This document shows, piece after piece, positions 6,681-13,538 of a stretch of DNA of 24,593 nt (position 1 is its first letter; every line of letters begins with the position of its first letter). The stretch is from NCBI GenBank assembly GCA_002348385.1, contig DEBD01000040.1:1-24593 (forward strand). Reading direction: 5' to 3'. The position numbers and the translations under genes are program-made. The notes beneath the pieces were generated by a model. The model searched no databases. It had not been told where the DNA came from and saw only the letters and a program-made list of their open reading frames with translations. This DNA comes from Gammaproteobacteria bacterium UBA2965. GTDB lineage: Bacteria > Pseudomonadota > Gammaproteobacteria > Pseudomonadales > Azotimanducaceae.

Positions 6681-7409
6681 ATGAAAGGGCTGGTATGGAC
6701 ATTGGTAGTCCTGCTGTTGCTGATAGCCGGCGCAGCCGTCTATCTGGGGCTGTTTTCCGGCAACCTGGTCAAGGATGGCATCGAGACCTATGCGCCGGAC
6801 TATCTGGGGGCGGATGTGGACGTGGACGCGGTGGATCTCTCCTTGACGGAAGGGTCCGGCACGCTATGGGGTTTGCGCGTTGGTAATCCTCAGGGTTTCG
6901 GTAGTGGCGATGCCATGCGTCTGGGTGAGATCAAGGTGGTGCTCGACACCGATAAGATCAGTGACGAGCTCGTGGTGCTCAAGCAGGTGAAGATCGATGG
7001 CGCTGAAATTGCCGCGGTTGCCAAAGGTAAAGCCACCAACTTTCAGCAGCTCATGGACAACGTGACGGCGGCGGCGGGACTGGAGGAAACGGATACGCAG
7101 CCCGACTCGGAGACCAGATTTATCGTGGAGCGTTTCGACTTTACCAATGCCAAGGCATCCGTAAGTTCCGACGTGCTCGGCGATCTTTCCTTGACCATCC
7201 CCGATATACATTTGAAAGGCGTGGGGCGTGAGTCAGGCGGGGTGGTTGCCGCGGAGCTGGCCAAGCAGGTCATGGAACCCATCTACCAGCAGGTGAGCAA
7301 GGCCATGGTCGCCCAGGGACTAAACCTGGACATCGAAGGGCTGACATCCGGATTGAAGGAGAAGGTGGGCGAAAAGCTCGGTGGACTGAAGAGGCTGATC
7401 GGCCAATGA
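6681..7409 (+). CDS. membrane-anchored AsmA-like protein
   Basis: This 242-residue protein begins with a single hydrophobic anchor (LVWTLVVLLLLIAGAAVYLG, residues about 4-23) and continues in a periplasmic domain. Segments such as GSGTLWGLRVGNPQGFGSGD, MRLGEIKVVLDTDKIS and VKIDGAEIAAVAKGKATNFQ are the repeated beta-strand pattern of AsmA/DUF748-type proteins. Some members of that superfamily help move or organise envelope lipids; a role here is inference only. It is far shorter than AsmA itself, so it has only the N-terminal part of that fold. A GGAGG ribosome site precedes the ATG at 6681. Its stop overlaps the start of the enoyl-CoA hydratase as ATGA, indicating translational coupling and suggesting an odd pairing of an envelope protein with a soluble CoA enzyme. 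Confidence 0.8.
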   Translation: MKGLVWTLVVLLLLIAGAAVYLGLFSGNLVKDGIETYAPDYLGADVDVDAVDLSLTEGSGTLWGLRVGNPQGFGSGDAMRLGEIKVVLDTDKISDELVVLKQVKIDGAEIAAVAKGKATNFQQLMDNVTAAAGLEETDTQPDSETRFIVERFDFTNAKASVSSDVLGDLSLTIPDIHLKGVGRESGGVVAAELAKQVMEPIYQQVSKAMVAQGLNLDIEGLTSGLKEKVGEKLGGLKRLIGQ

Positions 7410-8185
7410 GCGACTACGAAAACATCCTGTATGAGGTGCAGGGCCCCATGGCTCTGGTCACCATCAACCGAGCCGAGAAGCACAACGCCATCTCGCTGGC
7501 CACGTTGGAGGAGCTGCAGCACGCGGTGGCGCGTGCGGGCGACGACGAAGCGGTGCGGGTCATTACGGTCACGGGCGCGGGTGAGCGTGCGTTTGCGTCG
7601 GGGTCGGACCTTTCCGAAGTGTTGAATCGAGACTTCAAGAAAGCGCTGGAGCCAATCGTTCAGGGATTGGCGGAGCAGCTGGAGCGTACGCCAAAGCCCA
7701 CCATTGCTGCCATCAACGGTATTTGCATGGGTGGTGGCCTGGAAGTGGCCCTCGGCTGCGATCTGCGCATCGCCGTGCCGCATGCGCGCTTTGCCACGCC
7801 GGAGGGCAAGCTGGGGATTATTCCCGGTGGTGGGGCTACAGCCCGACTCCCTCGCATCGTGGGCCGCGGGTGGGGCATGGAGATGATGTTGATGGGAGAA
7901 CCGATCGACGCCGAGCGTGCGCTGCAGATCGGTCTGGTCACGCGTATCGTGCCCCCCGATGAGCTCCTGGAAGAAGCCCGGCGCATGGCGGACCATCTGG
8001 CGTCGTTTGCGCCGTTCGTGCCGCGCACTATGAAGGCCATGGTGCATTTTGGTATGGAAGCAAGCCTTGCCGGTGCGCTCATGCTGGAGAAGTATGCGCA
8101 AGGTGGCCTGGTGCAGACCGAAGACAAGGTCGAGGGCATAACGGCCTTCCTAGAAAAGCGCGATCCGGAATTCAAAGGGCGCTAG
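7406..8185 (+). CDS. enoyl-CoA hydratase/isomerase (crotonase) family protein
   Basis: This 259-residue crotonase-fold enzyme would hydrate or isomerise enoyl-CoA. The oxyanion-hole segment is FASGSDLSE (about 63-71), with the second half around MGGGLEVALGCDLRIA. Both Glu residues expected of a true hydratase are present: Glu113 in GGGLE and Glu133 in TPEGKLGIIPGGGATARLPR. The ATG at 7406 overlaps the stop of the AsmA-like gene (ATGA). The downstream MaoC pair starts 87 bases later on the same strand and could share the transcript. The CoA substrate is not readable. Confidence 0.93.
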   Translation: MSDYENILYEVQGPMALVTINRAEKHNAISLATLEELQHAVARAGDDEAVRVITVTGAGERAFASGSDLSEVLNRDFKKALEPIVQGLAEQLERTPKPTIAAINGICMGGGLEVALGCDLRIAVPHARFATPEGKLGIIPGGGATARLPRIVGRGWGMEMMLMGEPIDAERALQIGLVTRIVPPDELLEEARRMADHLASFAPFVPRTMKAMVHFGMEASLAGALMLEKYAQGGLVQTEDKVEGITAFLEKRDPEFKGR

Positions 8186-8272
8186 CCCGTCCCAGGCTGC
8201 GTTGAACCGCGCATTCCCATAAGACATACTCGCCAGCTCGCCGTTACAAGGCGACCATCGGGGGAATGATCT

Positions 8273-8764
8273 ATGGCAGTGGACAAATTTCTCGTCGAAG
8301 CGAGCCACATCATGATGTTTGCGCGCTCGATTGCAGACGACAACCAGATCTATTACGACGGGGATTACGCTAAGGGCACGGAGCCGGGCAGCATCATCGC
8401 GCCGCCTACCTTTGCGCAGTCCAGCGCGCAATTCGACCCCGATTATTTTCTGCGGCCCAAGATCGGTGAGCCATGGTTTGGCTCCGGTAAGGAGCCCACT
8501 GGCGTTACCTCCAGCGGCGGTGGCGGCGGTGGGGGTGGCGGCGGTCTGCACGCCGAGCAGCACTTTGAGTACCACCGTCACCTGAAGCCCGGCGACGTGC
8601 TCAGTGCCGAGGTGAAGCCCGGCAAGACGTGGGAGCGGGAAAGCAAGCGCGCCGGCAAGCTGACCTTCTCGGAGACCGTCACGGAATACCGCGATCAGAA
8701 CGGCGAATTGGTGATAACCGCAACCGGCGTTGGCGTTCGTACCGAACGGCCAGTGGATCAATAG
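8273..8764 (+). CDS. MaoC-like dehydratase, N-terminal-type hotdog domain protein
   Basis: This 163-residue single hotdog-fold protein is of the FAS1-type dehydratase class (MaoC N-terminal region). Typical segments are FARSIADDNQIYYDGDYAKG, IIAPPTFAQS, LHAEQHFEYHRHLKPGDVL and GKLTFSETVTEYRDQNGELV. It lacks the hydratase-2 catalytic motif, which lies in the next gene, so the two most likely form a heteromeric enoyl-CoA hydratase as known for split MaoC pairs such as ChsH1/ChsH2 of sterol degradation. It carries ten consecutive Gly residues (82-91) immediately before LHAEQHFEYH. The ATG at 8273 follows GGGGAA. The stop lies ten bases before the next start, which supports joint expression. Confidence 0.88.
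   Translation: MAVDKFLVEASHIMMFARSIADDNQIYYDGDYAKGTEPGSIIAPPTFAQSSAQFDPDYFLRPKIGEPWFGSGKEPTGVTSSGGGGGGGGGGLHAEQHFEYHRHLKPGDVLSAEVKPGKTWERESKRAGKLTFSETVTEYRDQNGELVITATGVGVRTERPVDQ
8516..8545 (+). repeat. run of ten Gly codons (GGN) in the MaoC-type gene
   Basis: Ten consecutive GGC, GGT or GGG codons encode residues 82-91 of the MaoC N-terminal-type protein, probably a loop. Related proteins as I recall them have a shorter Gly stretch here. The codons are mixed, which suggests selection or old slippage rather than a very recent expansion. Confidence 0.85.
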
Positions 8765-8774
8765 GGGGCGACAA

Positions 8775-9182
8775 GTGGCTTTGAAAGCAAGCGACCTGAG
8801 CATCGGCGACACGTATACCGAGACGCTGGTAGAAAACTTGAGCCGGACGCAGATCGTGCAGTATGCGGGTGCATCCGGCGACTACAATCCGCTGCATACC
8901 GACGAGATATTCACCACCAAGGTGGCGGGATATCCCACTGTGTTCGCCCACGGCATGCTCACCATGGGTATGACCGGACGCATGGTGACCAACTATGTGG
9001 GTGACGGAAGGCTGACCAAGTACGGCGTGCGTTTTACCAGCCAGGTATGGCCGGGAGACACGCTGAGCTCTACCGCCACGGTGGAGGATCTGTCTGATGG
9101 CATCGTGCGGCTCAACCTGCAGACCACCAACCAGGAAGGCACGGTGGTGCTGTCTGGCTATGCGGAGGCTCGCGTAGACTGA
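8775..9182 (+). CDS. MaoC-like (R)-enoyl-CoA hydratase, catalytic subunit
   Basis: This 135-residue hotdog protein carries the hydratase-2 motif in QYAGASGDYNPLHTDE, with catalytic Asp36 and His41, followed by VFAHGMLTMGMTGRMV and VRFTSQVWPGDTL, all typical of MaoC/PhaJ-type (R)-specific enoyl-CoA hydratases. The GTG at 8775 is chosen because an AGGGGGCG ribosome site precedes it and the family N-terminus starts here; the frame is open further upstream, but that part overlaps the previous gene. With the preceding partner it likely forms one functional double-hotdog unit. A perfect hairpin at 9198-9221 follows in the convergent gap. The specific acyl-CoA is unknown. Confidence 0.92.
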   Translation: MALKASDLSIGDTYTETLVENLSRTQIVQYAGASGDYNPLHTDEIFTTKVAGYPTVFAHGMLTMGMTGRMVTNYVGDGRLTKYGVRFTSQVWPGDTLSSTATVEDLSDGIVRLNLQTTNQEGTVVLSGYAEARVD

Positions 9183-9197
9183 CTTGGGCTGAGGGGC

Positions 9198-9221
9198 GCC
9201 ACCCGCGTTGGTGCGGGTGGC
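9198..9221. terminator. hairpin between convergent genes, no T-run
   Basis: GCCACCCGC (9198-9206) and GCGGGTGGC (9213-9221) form a perfect 9-bp stem with a 6-base loop between the stop of the MaoC gene (9182) and that of the SDR gene (9223). Being symmetric, it could stop or stabilise transcripts from either side, but neither strand has a T-run, so intrinsic termination is not assured. Confidence 0.45.
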
Positions 9222-9222
9222 C

Positions 9223-9939
9223 CTACCAGCGCTCCACGGCGGTTCGCACGTCGATCTCGAACGTCCACGCCCGGGGTGGTTGGCGGTACAGATAGACGAA
9301 CCCGTCTACGATACCGTCGATGCTGATCATCCCCTGCTCCCCAAGCTTTTCCGCGTATTCCGGAAAAGCATTGATAATCTTGTCACCACCGATGGGGCCG
9401 TCGACCACTACGTGGCCTACGTGCACCCCTTCGGGGCCGTATTCCTTGGCCATGGCCTGGGCGAGATTGCGTAGCGCGCCCTTGGCCGAGTTGAACGCGC
9501 CGAATTTTGCCCGGCCTCGCAACGACGCGCTTGCACCCGTAAACAGCAAGGTTCCCGTCCTTTTCGGGACCAGATGGCGCAGCGCTTCCCGTCCGAACAG
9601 AAACCCACCGTAACAACCTACCCGCCAGGCATCTTCGAAGTACTGGGCGTCCATCTCGATGATCCGGCCCGGCATATTGTTGCCGGCGTTGTAGATGGCA
9701 AGTTCCAGGCCATCCCCGGCGGCATCAAACAGCGCCACCACGTCCGCCTCCGAGGTGGCGTCGGCCACCATGGGTTCTGCGCTGCCACCATCGCTGTCTA
9801 TGTCGAGCACGACGGCCTCTAGTGTTTCCAGCGTGCGGCCGGCAGCCAGCACGTGGAAGCCCATCTGGGCGAAGCGCTTGCACAGTTGGGCGCCCAAACC
9901 CCGCAGAGGTCCTACGCCCATAACAACGGCTGTCTTCAT
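9223..9939 (-). CDS. SDR-fold protein with Phe in place of the catalytic Tyr
   Basis: This 238-residue short-chain dehydrogenase/reductase-fold protein has the nucleotide loop GVGPLRGLG (8-16), YNAG (83-86) and the Ser region TGASAS (134-139). The usual YxxxK is FNSAK (Phe149 and Lys153), so the acid-base Tyr is absent. Other members of this SDR branch also have AFxSAK as I recall, so it is probably a family feature rather than a dead mutation. It may bind NAD(P) and act in a non-classical way, or have lost dehydrogenase activity. The ATG at 9937-9939 has an AAGGA ribosome site. It lies 10 bases after the YciI-like gene, so the two form a small operon. Confidence 0.88.
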   Translation of the reverse strand: MKTAVVMGVGPLRGLGAQLCKRFAQMGFHVLAAGRTLETLEAVVLDIDSDGGSAEPMVADATSEADVVALFDAAGDGLELAIYNAGNNMPGRIIEMDAQYFEDAWRVGCYGGFLFGREALRHLVPKRTGTLLFTGASASLRGRAKFGAFNSAKGALRNLAQAMAKEYGPEGVHVGHVVVDGPIGGDKIINAFPEYAEKLGEQGMISIDGIVDGFVYLYRQPPRAWTFEIDVRTAVERW

Positions 9940-9949
9940 GGTGTTGTCC

Positions 9950-10234
9950 TTAGAGCTTGGGAAGGGCCTGGCGGAAAGGCCGGATGATCACGTTGCCCCA
10001 CAGGCCCGCCTGAGTGTAAGGGTCTTCGCTGGTAAACGCGCGCGCCGCTTCTTCGGAGTCGAGGTTGAGAATGAACACCGAGCCCAGCATGTGCTCACCG
10101 TCGTCGCTGAGCATGGCGCCCGCCAGGTGAATCACGTCGGCTTGGTCGGCTGCCCAGGCCAGGTGGCGTTCGCGCGTGGCCAGCCGCAATGGCTCGCTGT
10201 CTGGCTTGTCTTCGCAGAACAGAATGTAGTGCAT
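9950..10234 (-). CDS. YciI-like protein
   Basis: This 94-residue protein belongs to the YciI family, small ferredoxin-like-fold proteins of uncertain enzymatic role. Visible features are the N-terminal strand MHYILFCEDKPDSEPLR, conserved His24 in RERHLAWA, LAGAMLSDDGEHMLGSVFIL and the family-typical EDPYTQAGL (70-78). I prefer the ATG at 10232-10234 because GGGGA lies at a good distance; an ATG six bases upstream (10240) is the alternative and adds Met-Thr. It is transcribed away from the ClpP-like gene and leads into the SDR gene. A helper role for the SDR is inference from the neighbourhood alone. Confidence 0.85.
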   Translation of the reverse strand: MHYILFCEDKPDSEPLRLATRERHLAWAADQADVIHLAGAMLSDDGEHMLGSVFILNLDSEEAARAFTSEDPYTQAGLWGNVIIRPFRQALPKL

Positions 10235-10296
10235 GGTCATCCCCGTGTAGAATAGCGTTCATGAGTTTAACGAGATTGGATCTGGGAGACACACAG

Positions 10297-10887
10297 ATGA
10301 CCAAGCTGGACGGCGCGGAGGAGGTGGAAGACACCACCGCGCAGATGCGGTTCCTCGAGAACACGCTACTGAAGAATCGCACGCTCACCCTGTTCGGTGA
10401 GATCAATACCGAGGTGGCTCAGCACACGGCTGAGAAGCTGTTGGCGCTCGCCTACCAGTCTGACGATCCCATCACTTTGTATATCGGCTCGCCGGGTGGT
10501 CACGTGGAGTCGGGCGACACCATCTTTGACATGATCCGCTACATCAAACCCGTGGTGCGCACGGTGGGTACCGGCTGGGTGGGCAGCATCGCCACCCATA
10601 TCTATCTGGCGACAGACACCGAGAACCGCTATTGCCTGCCCAACACCAGGTTCCTCATCCACCAGCCCGCGGGCGGGTTCGGCGGGTCGGCGTCGGATGT
10701 GGAGATTCACGCCCGCGAGATCGTCAAAACCCGCGAGCGCATAAACAGCATCATTGCTGAGCAAACGGGGCAGCCCCTGGAACGCGTGGAGCAGGATACC
10801 GACCGCGACCATTGGATGAGTGCTGAAGAGTCGGTGGAGTACGGCATCGTGGGCAAGATCATCGACGACATCTCCGAACTCGGCTGA
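10297..10887 (+). CDS. ClpP-family serine protease, stand-alone paralogue
   Basis: This 196-residue protein has the ClpP fold and complete catalytic triad: Ser97 in TGWVGSIATHIYLA, His122 in RFLIHQPAGGFGG and Asp171 in DTDRDHWMSAEESVEYG. ITLYIGSPGGHVESGDTIFD supplies the family's oxyanion Gly-rich loop. The segment around the Ser (GSIAT) differs from the usual ASMG/AAS form of housekeeping ClpP, and no tig, clpX or clpA lies nearby, so this is probably a second, specialised ClpP. The ATG at 10297 has GGGAG eight bases upstream; a frame from the ATG at 10261 lacks a ribosome site. The alpha/beta hydrolase follows after 12 bases. It would need a Clp ATPase encoded elsewhere to degrade folded proteins. 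Confidence 0.88.
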   Translation: MTKLDGAEEVEDTTAQMRFLENTLLKNRTLTLFGEINTEVAQHTAEKLLALAYQSDDPITLYIGSPGGHVESGDTIFDMIRYIKPVVRTVGTGWVGSIATHIYLATDTENRYCLPNTRFLIHQPAGGFGGSASDVEIHAREIVKTRERINSIIAEQTGQPLERVEQDTDRDHWMSAEESVEYGIVGKIIDDISELG

Positions 10888-10899
10888 TCCAGGCCAGCG

Positions 10900-11583
10900 G
10901 TGGGAGTCAGGGCGCTCACCGTCGAAGGGTCGCAGGAGCCTTTAAGCGCTGAGCTGACTGAGGCGGTGTCGCCCAAGGCGATGCTGGTGCTGGCCCATGG
11001 GGCCGGAGCCGGATATCAGCACAACAACCTCCTAGGTATTTCCGCGGCGCTGGCGGGCCACGGCGTCTCGAGCCTGCGGTTCAACTTTCCGTACATGCAG
11101 GCGGGCCGACGTCGGGTGGACAGCGTGGCTGTGGCCACGGCCGCTCTGGCCGCTGGCGTTGCCGAGGCTCAAGCCCAGGGTGGGGGGCTACCGCTGTTTC
11201 TCGGTGGGCATAGCTTCGGCGGCAGAATGGCGTCTCACGCGGTGCTGTGCTCCGACCTGGATGTGCGGGGCCTGATCTTCTGTTCGTTCCCGCTGCATCA
11301 ACCTAAGAAACCGGGCGTAGAGAGAGCAGCACACCTGGTCGATATTGCCCTGCCCATGCTGTTTCTGAGCGGCACGCGGGATGCACTGGCCCAGGCCGAT
11401 CTGCTCGAAGAGGTGGTGGCCGGGCTCGGCACCCGGGCGCGGTTGCATTGGCTGGCCACCGCCGACCACTCCTACAGGATTCTCAAGCGTCAGCGGCTGC
11501 CCGAACCGACGGTATTCGAGGAAATGGCCGGATGCGTGGCCGCCTTTGTGGAGGAGGTCTGCGGACGGGCGCAGGGTAGCTAG
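10900..11583 (+). CDS. alpha/beta hydrolase of the KANL3/Tex30 type
   Basis: This 227-residue alpha/beta-hydrolase-fold protein has LVLAHGAGAGYQHNNL near the oxyanion hole, nucleophile Ser105 in GGHSFGGRMASHA, acid Asp161 in FLSGTRDALA and His190 in TADHSYRIL, a complete triad. AHGAGAG and the compact size fit the KANL3/Tex30 group of dienelactone-hydrolase-like proteins. The start is a GTG at 10900, 12 bases after the ClpP stop, with AGG nearby. It shares the 4-bp sequence CTAG with the stop of the converging crotonase gene, so the two coding regions overlap by four bases tail to tail. The natural substrate is unknown; esterase or thioesterase activity is only a family-based guess. Confidence 0.87.
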   Translation: MGVRALTVEGSQEPLSAELTEAVSPKAMLVLAHGAGAGYQHNNLLGISAALAGHGVSSLRFNFPYMQAGRRRVDSVAVATAALAAGVAEAQAQGGGLPLFLGGHSFGGRMASHAVLCSDLDVRGLIFCSFPLHQPKKPGVERAAHLVDIALPMLFLSGTRDALAQADLLEEVVAGLGTRARLHWLATADHSYRILKRQRLPEPTVFEEMAGCVAAFVEEVCGRAQGS

Positions 11584-12317
11584 CTACCGAACCCCTTCAA
11601 CCGCTCGGCCAGGTCGGGCCCGGTGCCAGGTGTTTCCTCCCGCTCGAACTTCAGTCCGTCTGCGTAGGTGAAGCTCAGGCCCCTGTTCAGCAGCATCTTG
11701 TCGCTGCGCAGCGTATGCCAGCTGTTTTCCAGAAAACTGCGCGCCATTGCCACGGTGGTGTCCATGAGCTGTTCATCGGGTACGCACTGGTTGGCAAGGC
11801 CGATGCTTGCGGCCTCGCTGCCACTCACTACCCGGCCGCTGAACATCAGCTCCTTGGCTTTGATCATTCCCACCCGCCGTGGCAGCCGCTGGCTCATACC
11901 CCAGACGGGAACCATGGCCCACTTACCGTGGGTGTCGGCGAACTTAGCGCTCTCGGCGGCTACCATGAGATCGCAGGCCAGCGCTAACTCCAGGGAACCG
12001 GTATAGCAATGTCCCTGGACTGCAGCTATTACCGGTTGCGGTAGGTTTTCGATCGCTTCCAGTGTTTCTGCTTGAAAGTGCCGGGTGGGGGCCGTTTCTC
12101 CCGACTGAATGGCTTTGAGGTCGTTGCCGGCCGAGAACGAGCGACCCTTGCCGCACAAAATGACGCAGCCAACGTTGTCGGTGTCGTCGGCGATGGCGTC
12201 CACATGGTCGCGCAGCTCCACGAACAGGTTGGGGCTGAGCGCGTTGAGTGCCTCCGGGCGGTTGAGTGTCAGGGTGGTCAGCCCATCGGTGTCATCTCTG
12301 AGCACAAGTGGTTCCAT
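11580..12317 (-). CDS. crotonase-family protein with one catalytic Glu replaced
   Basis: This 245-residue crotonase-fold protein has RSFSAGNDLKAI (oxyanion hole, about 59-70) and QGHCYTGSLELALACDL. Glu110 is present, but the second Glu position reads His130 in FADTHGKWAMVPVWGMSQRL. The DTH-W-VP-WG pattern is shared by a recognisable subgroup of enoyl-CoA hydratase/isomerase proteins, so this is likely natural. Such members may act as isomerases, hydrolases or other CoA-ester enzymes rather than hydratases. The ATG at 12315-12317 has TAGGAGA as ribosome site and lies 18 bases after the acyl-CoA dehydrogenase stop. It is the last gene of the minus-strand operon starting at 15252. Confidence 0.92.
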   Translation of the reverse strand: MEPLVLRDDTDGLTTLTLNRPEALNALSPNLFVELRDHVDAIADDTDNVGCVILCGKGRSFSAGNDLKAIQSGETAPTRHFQAETLEAIENLPQPVIAAVQGHCYTGSLELALACDLMVAAESAKFADTHGKWAMVPVWGMSQRLPRRVGMIKAKELMFSGRVVSGSEAASIGLANQCVPDEQLMDTTVAMARSFLENSWHTLRSDKMLLNRGLSFTYADGLKFEREETPGTGPDLAERLKGFGS

Positions 12318-12335
12318 GCGGGTCTCCTATTCTTG

Positions 12336-13538
12336 TTACAGGCCAAGTACCAGCTTGGCCACGATGTTCTTCTGGACTTCGTTGGTGCCGCCAGCGATGG
12401 AGCTGGCGCGCAGGTTGAAGTAGCGGGAGAACGCGACGATGCCGTCCTCCGGGCCCACCGGAGCCACATTGCTGCCCACCTGGCGGGCCTGGGGTTGGTG
12501 CGGCGCGCCGTACATACCCAGGGCTTCCACCGTGAGTTCGGTGAGGTGCTGACCCATGGTAGAGCCCAGGTTTTTCATGATGGACGACTCGGGGCCCGGG
12601 CTTTCACCCTTTGACAGCGCCGCGTGGATGCGCATCTCGGTGTAGCTGATTGCCTGCAGATTGATGTCGGCCTCATCCAGCCGACGCTTGAAGCCTGGGT
12701 CCTGATCCAGCGTGCCAGTTCCTGCAGGGATCTGCTGCGCCAGGGCTTTGACCCGGCCGAGCGCGGTTCGGTAACCGGCCCCACCGCCACCGCCGCCCCG
12801 TTCGAATTCCAGCAGGTATTTTGCCACCGTCCAGCCGTCGTCCTCCTTGCCAACGCGATTGGCTTTCGGCACGCGCACATCGTCAAAGAACACCTGATTG
12901 ACTTCGTGTGTTCCGGAAGCGAACACGATGGGCTCGACGCTGATCCCAGGGGTATCCATGTCCAGGAGCAGGAAGGTGATGCCCTGTTGCGGCCGGCCGC
13001 TGTCGTCGGTGCGTACCAGGCAGAACATCCGGTTCGCGCAGTGGGCGTGGGTCGTCCAGATCTTACTGCCGTTGAGCACGTAGTGGTCGCCATCGCTGTC
13101 TGCGCGCAGCGACAGGGAGGCGAGGTCTGAGCCCGATCCGGGTTCGGAATACCCCTGGCACCAGTAGTCTTCGCCGGAAAGGATGCGCGGCAGGTAGTAA
13201 TCCTTCTGAGCCTGGGTACCGTGCCCGATCAGCATGGGACCGCACATGCTCAGACCCATGGGAGCGACACTGGGGGCGCCGGCCAGAGTGGTTTCGGTGC
13301 CCCAGATATAGCGCTGGGTGAGGTCCCATCCTGTACCGCCGTGCGCTTTCGGCCAGCCCGGGGCAATCCACCCCTTGGCATGCAGGATCTTGTGCCAGCG
13401 GATGTTGTGCTCGTAGTCGAGAAAGATCCCTGGGCAGAACTTCTGCGCCTGGCGAAGATCGTCGTCGAGCGCCGAGTCGAGGAAGCTGCGTACCTCCCCG
13501 CGAAACGCTTCGTGCTCGGCGCTGAAAGAAATATTCAA
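12336..13538 (-). CDS. acyl-CoA dehydrogenase (PimC-like large subunit type)
   Basis: This 400-residue acyl-CoA dehydrogenase has the full set of domains. N-terminal segment GWIAPGWPKAHGGTGWDLTQ, flavin and substrate segment WCQGYSEPGSGSDLASL, GSKIWTTHAH, VNQVFFDDVRVP and the C-terminal RASSIAGGTNEVQKNIVAK are all typical. Size and pattern resemble the large subunit of pimeloyl-CoA dehydrogenase (PimC) and similar two-subunit enzymes, though no small subunit is adjacent. The start is TTG at 13536-13538, overlapping the ChaC stop as TTGA, after a G-rich ribosome site. Six Gly codons (about 12782-12799) follow FER. With the downstream crotonase it would carry out two consecutive beta-oxidation-like steps. 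The substrate is not known. Confidence 0.93.
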   Translation of the reverse strand: MNISFSAEHEAFRGEVRSFLDSALDDDLRQAQKFCPGIFLDYEHNIRWHKILHAKGWIAPGWPKAHGGTGWDLTQRYIWGTETTLAGAPSVAPMGLSMCGPMLIGHGTQAQKDYYLPRILSGEDYWCQGYSEPGSGSDLASLSLRADSDGDHYVLNGSKIWTTHAHCANRMFCLVRTDDSGRPQQGITFLLLDMDTPGISVEPIVFASGTHEVNQVFFDDVRVPKANRVGKEDDGWTVAKYLLEFERGGGGGGAGYRTALGRVKALAQQIPAGTGTLDQDPGFKRRLDEADINLQAISYTEMRIHAALSKGESPGPESSIMKNLGSTMGQHLTELTVEALGMYGAPHQPQARQVGSNVAPVGPEDGIVAFSRYFNLRASSIAGGTNEVQKNIVAKLVLGL

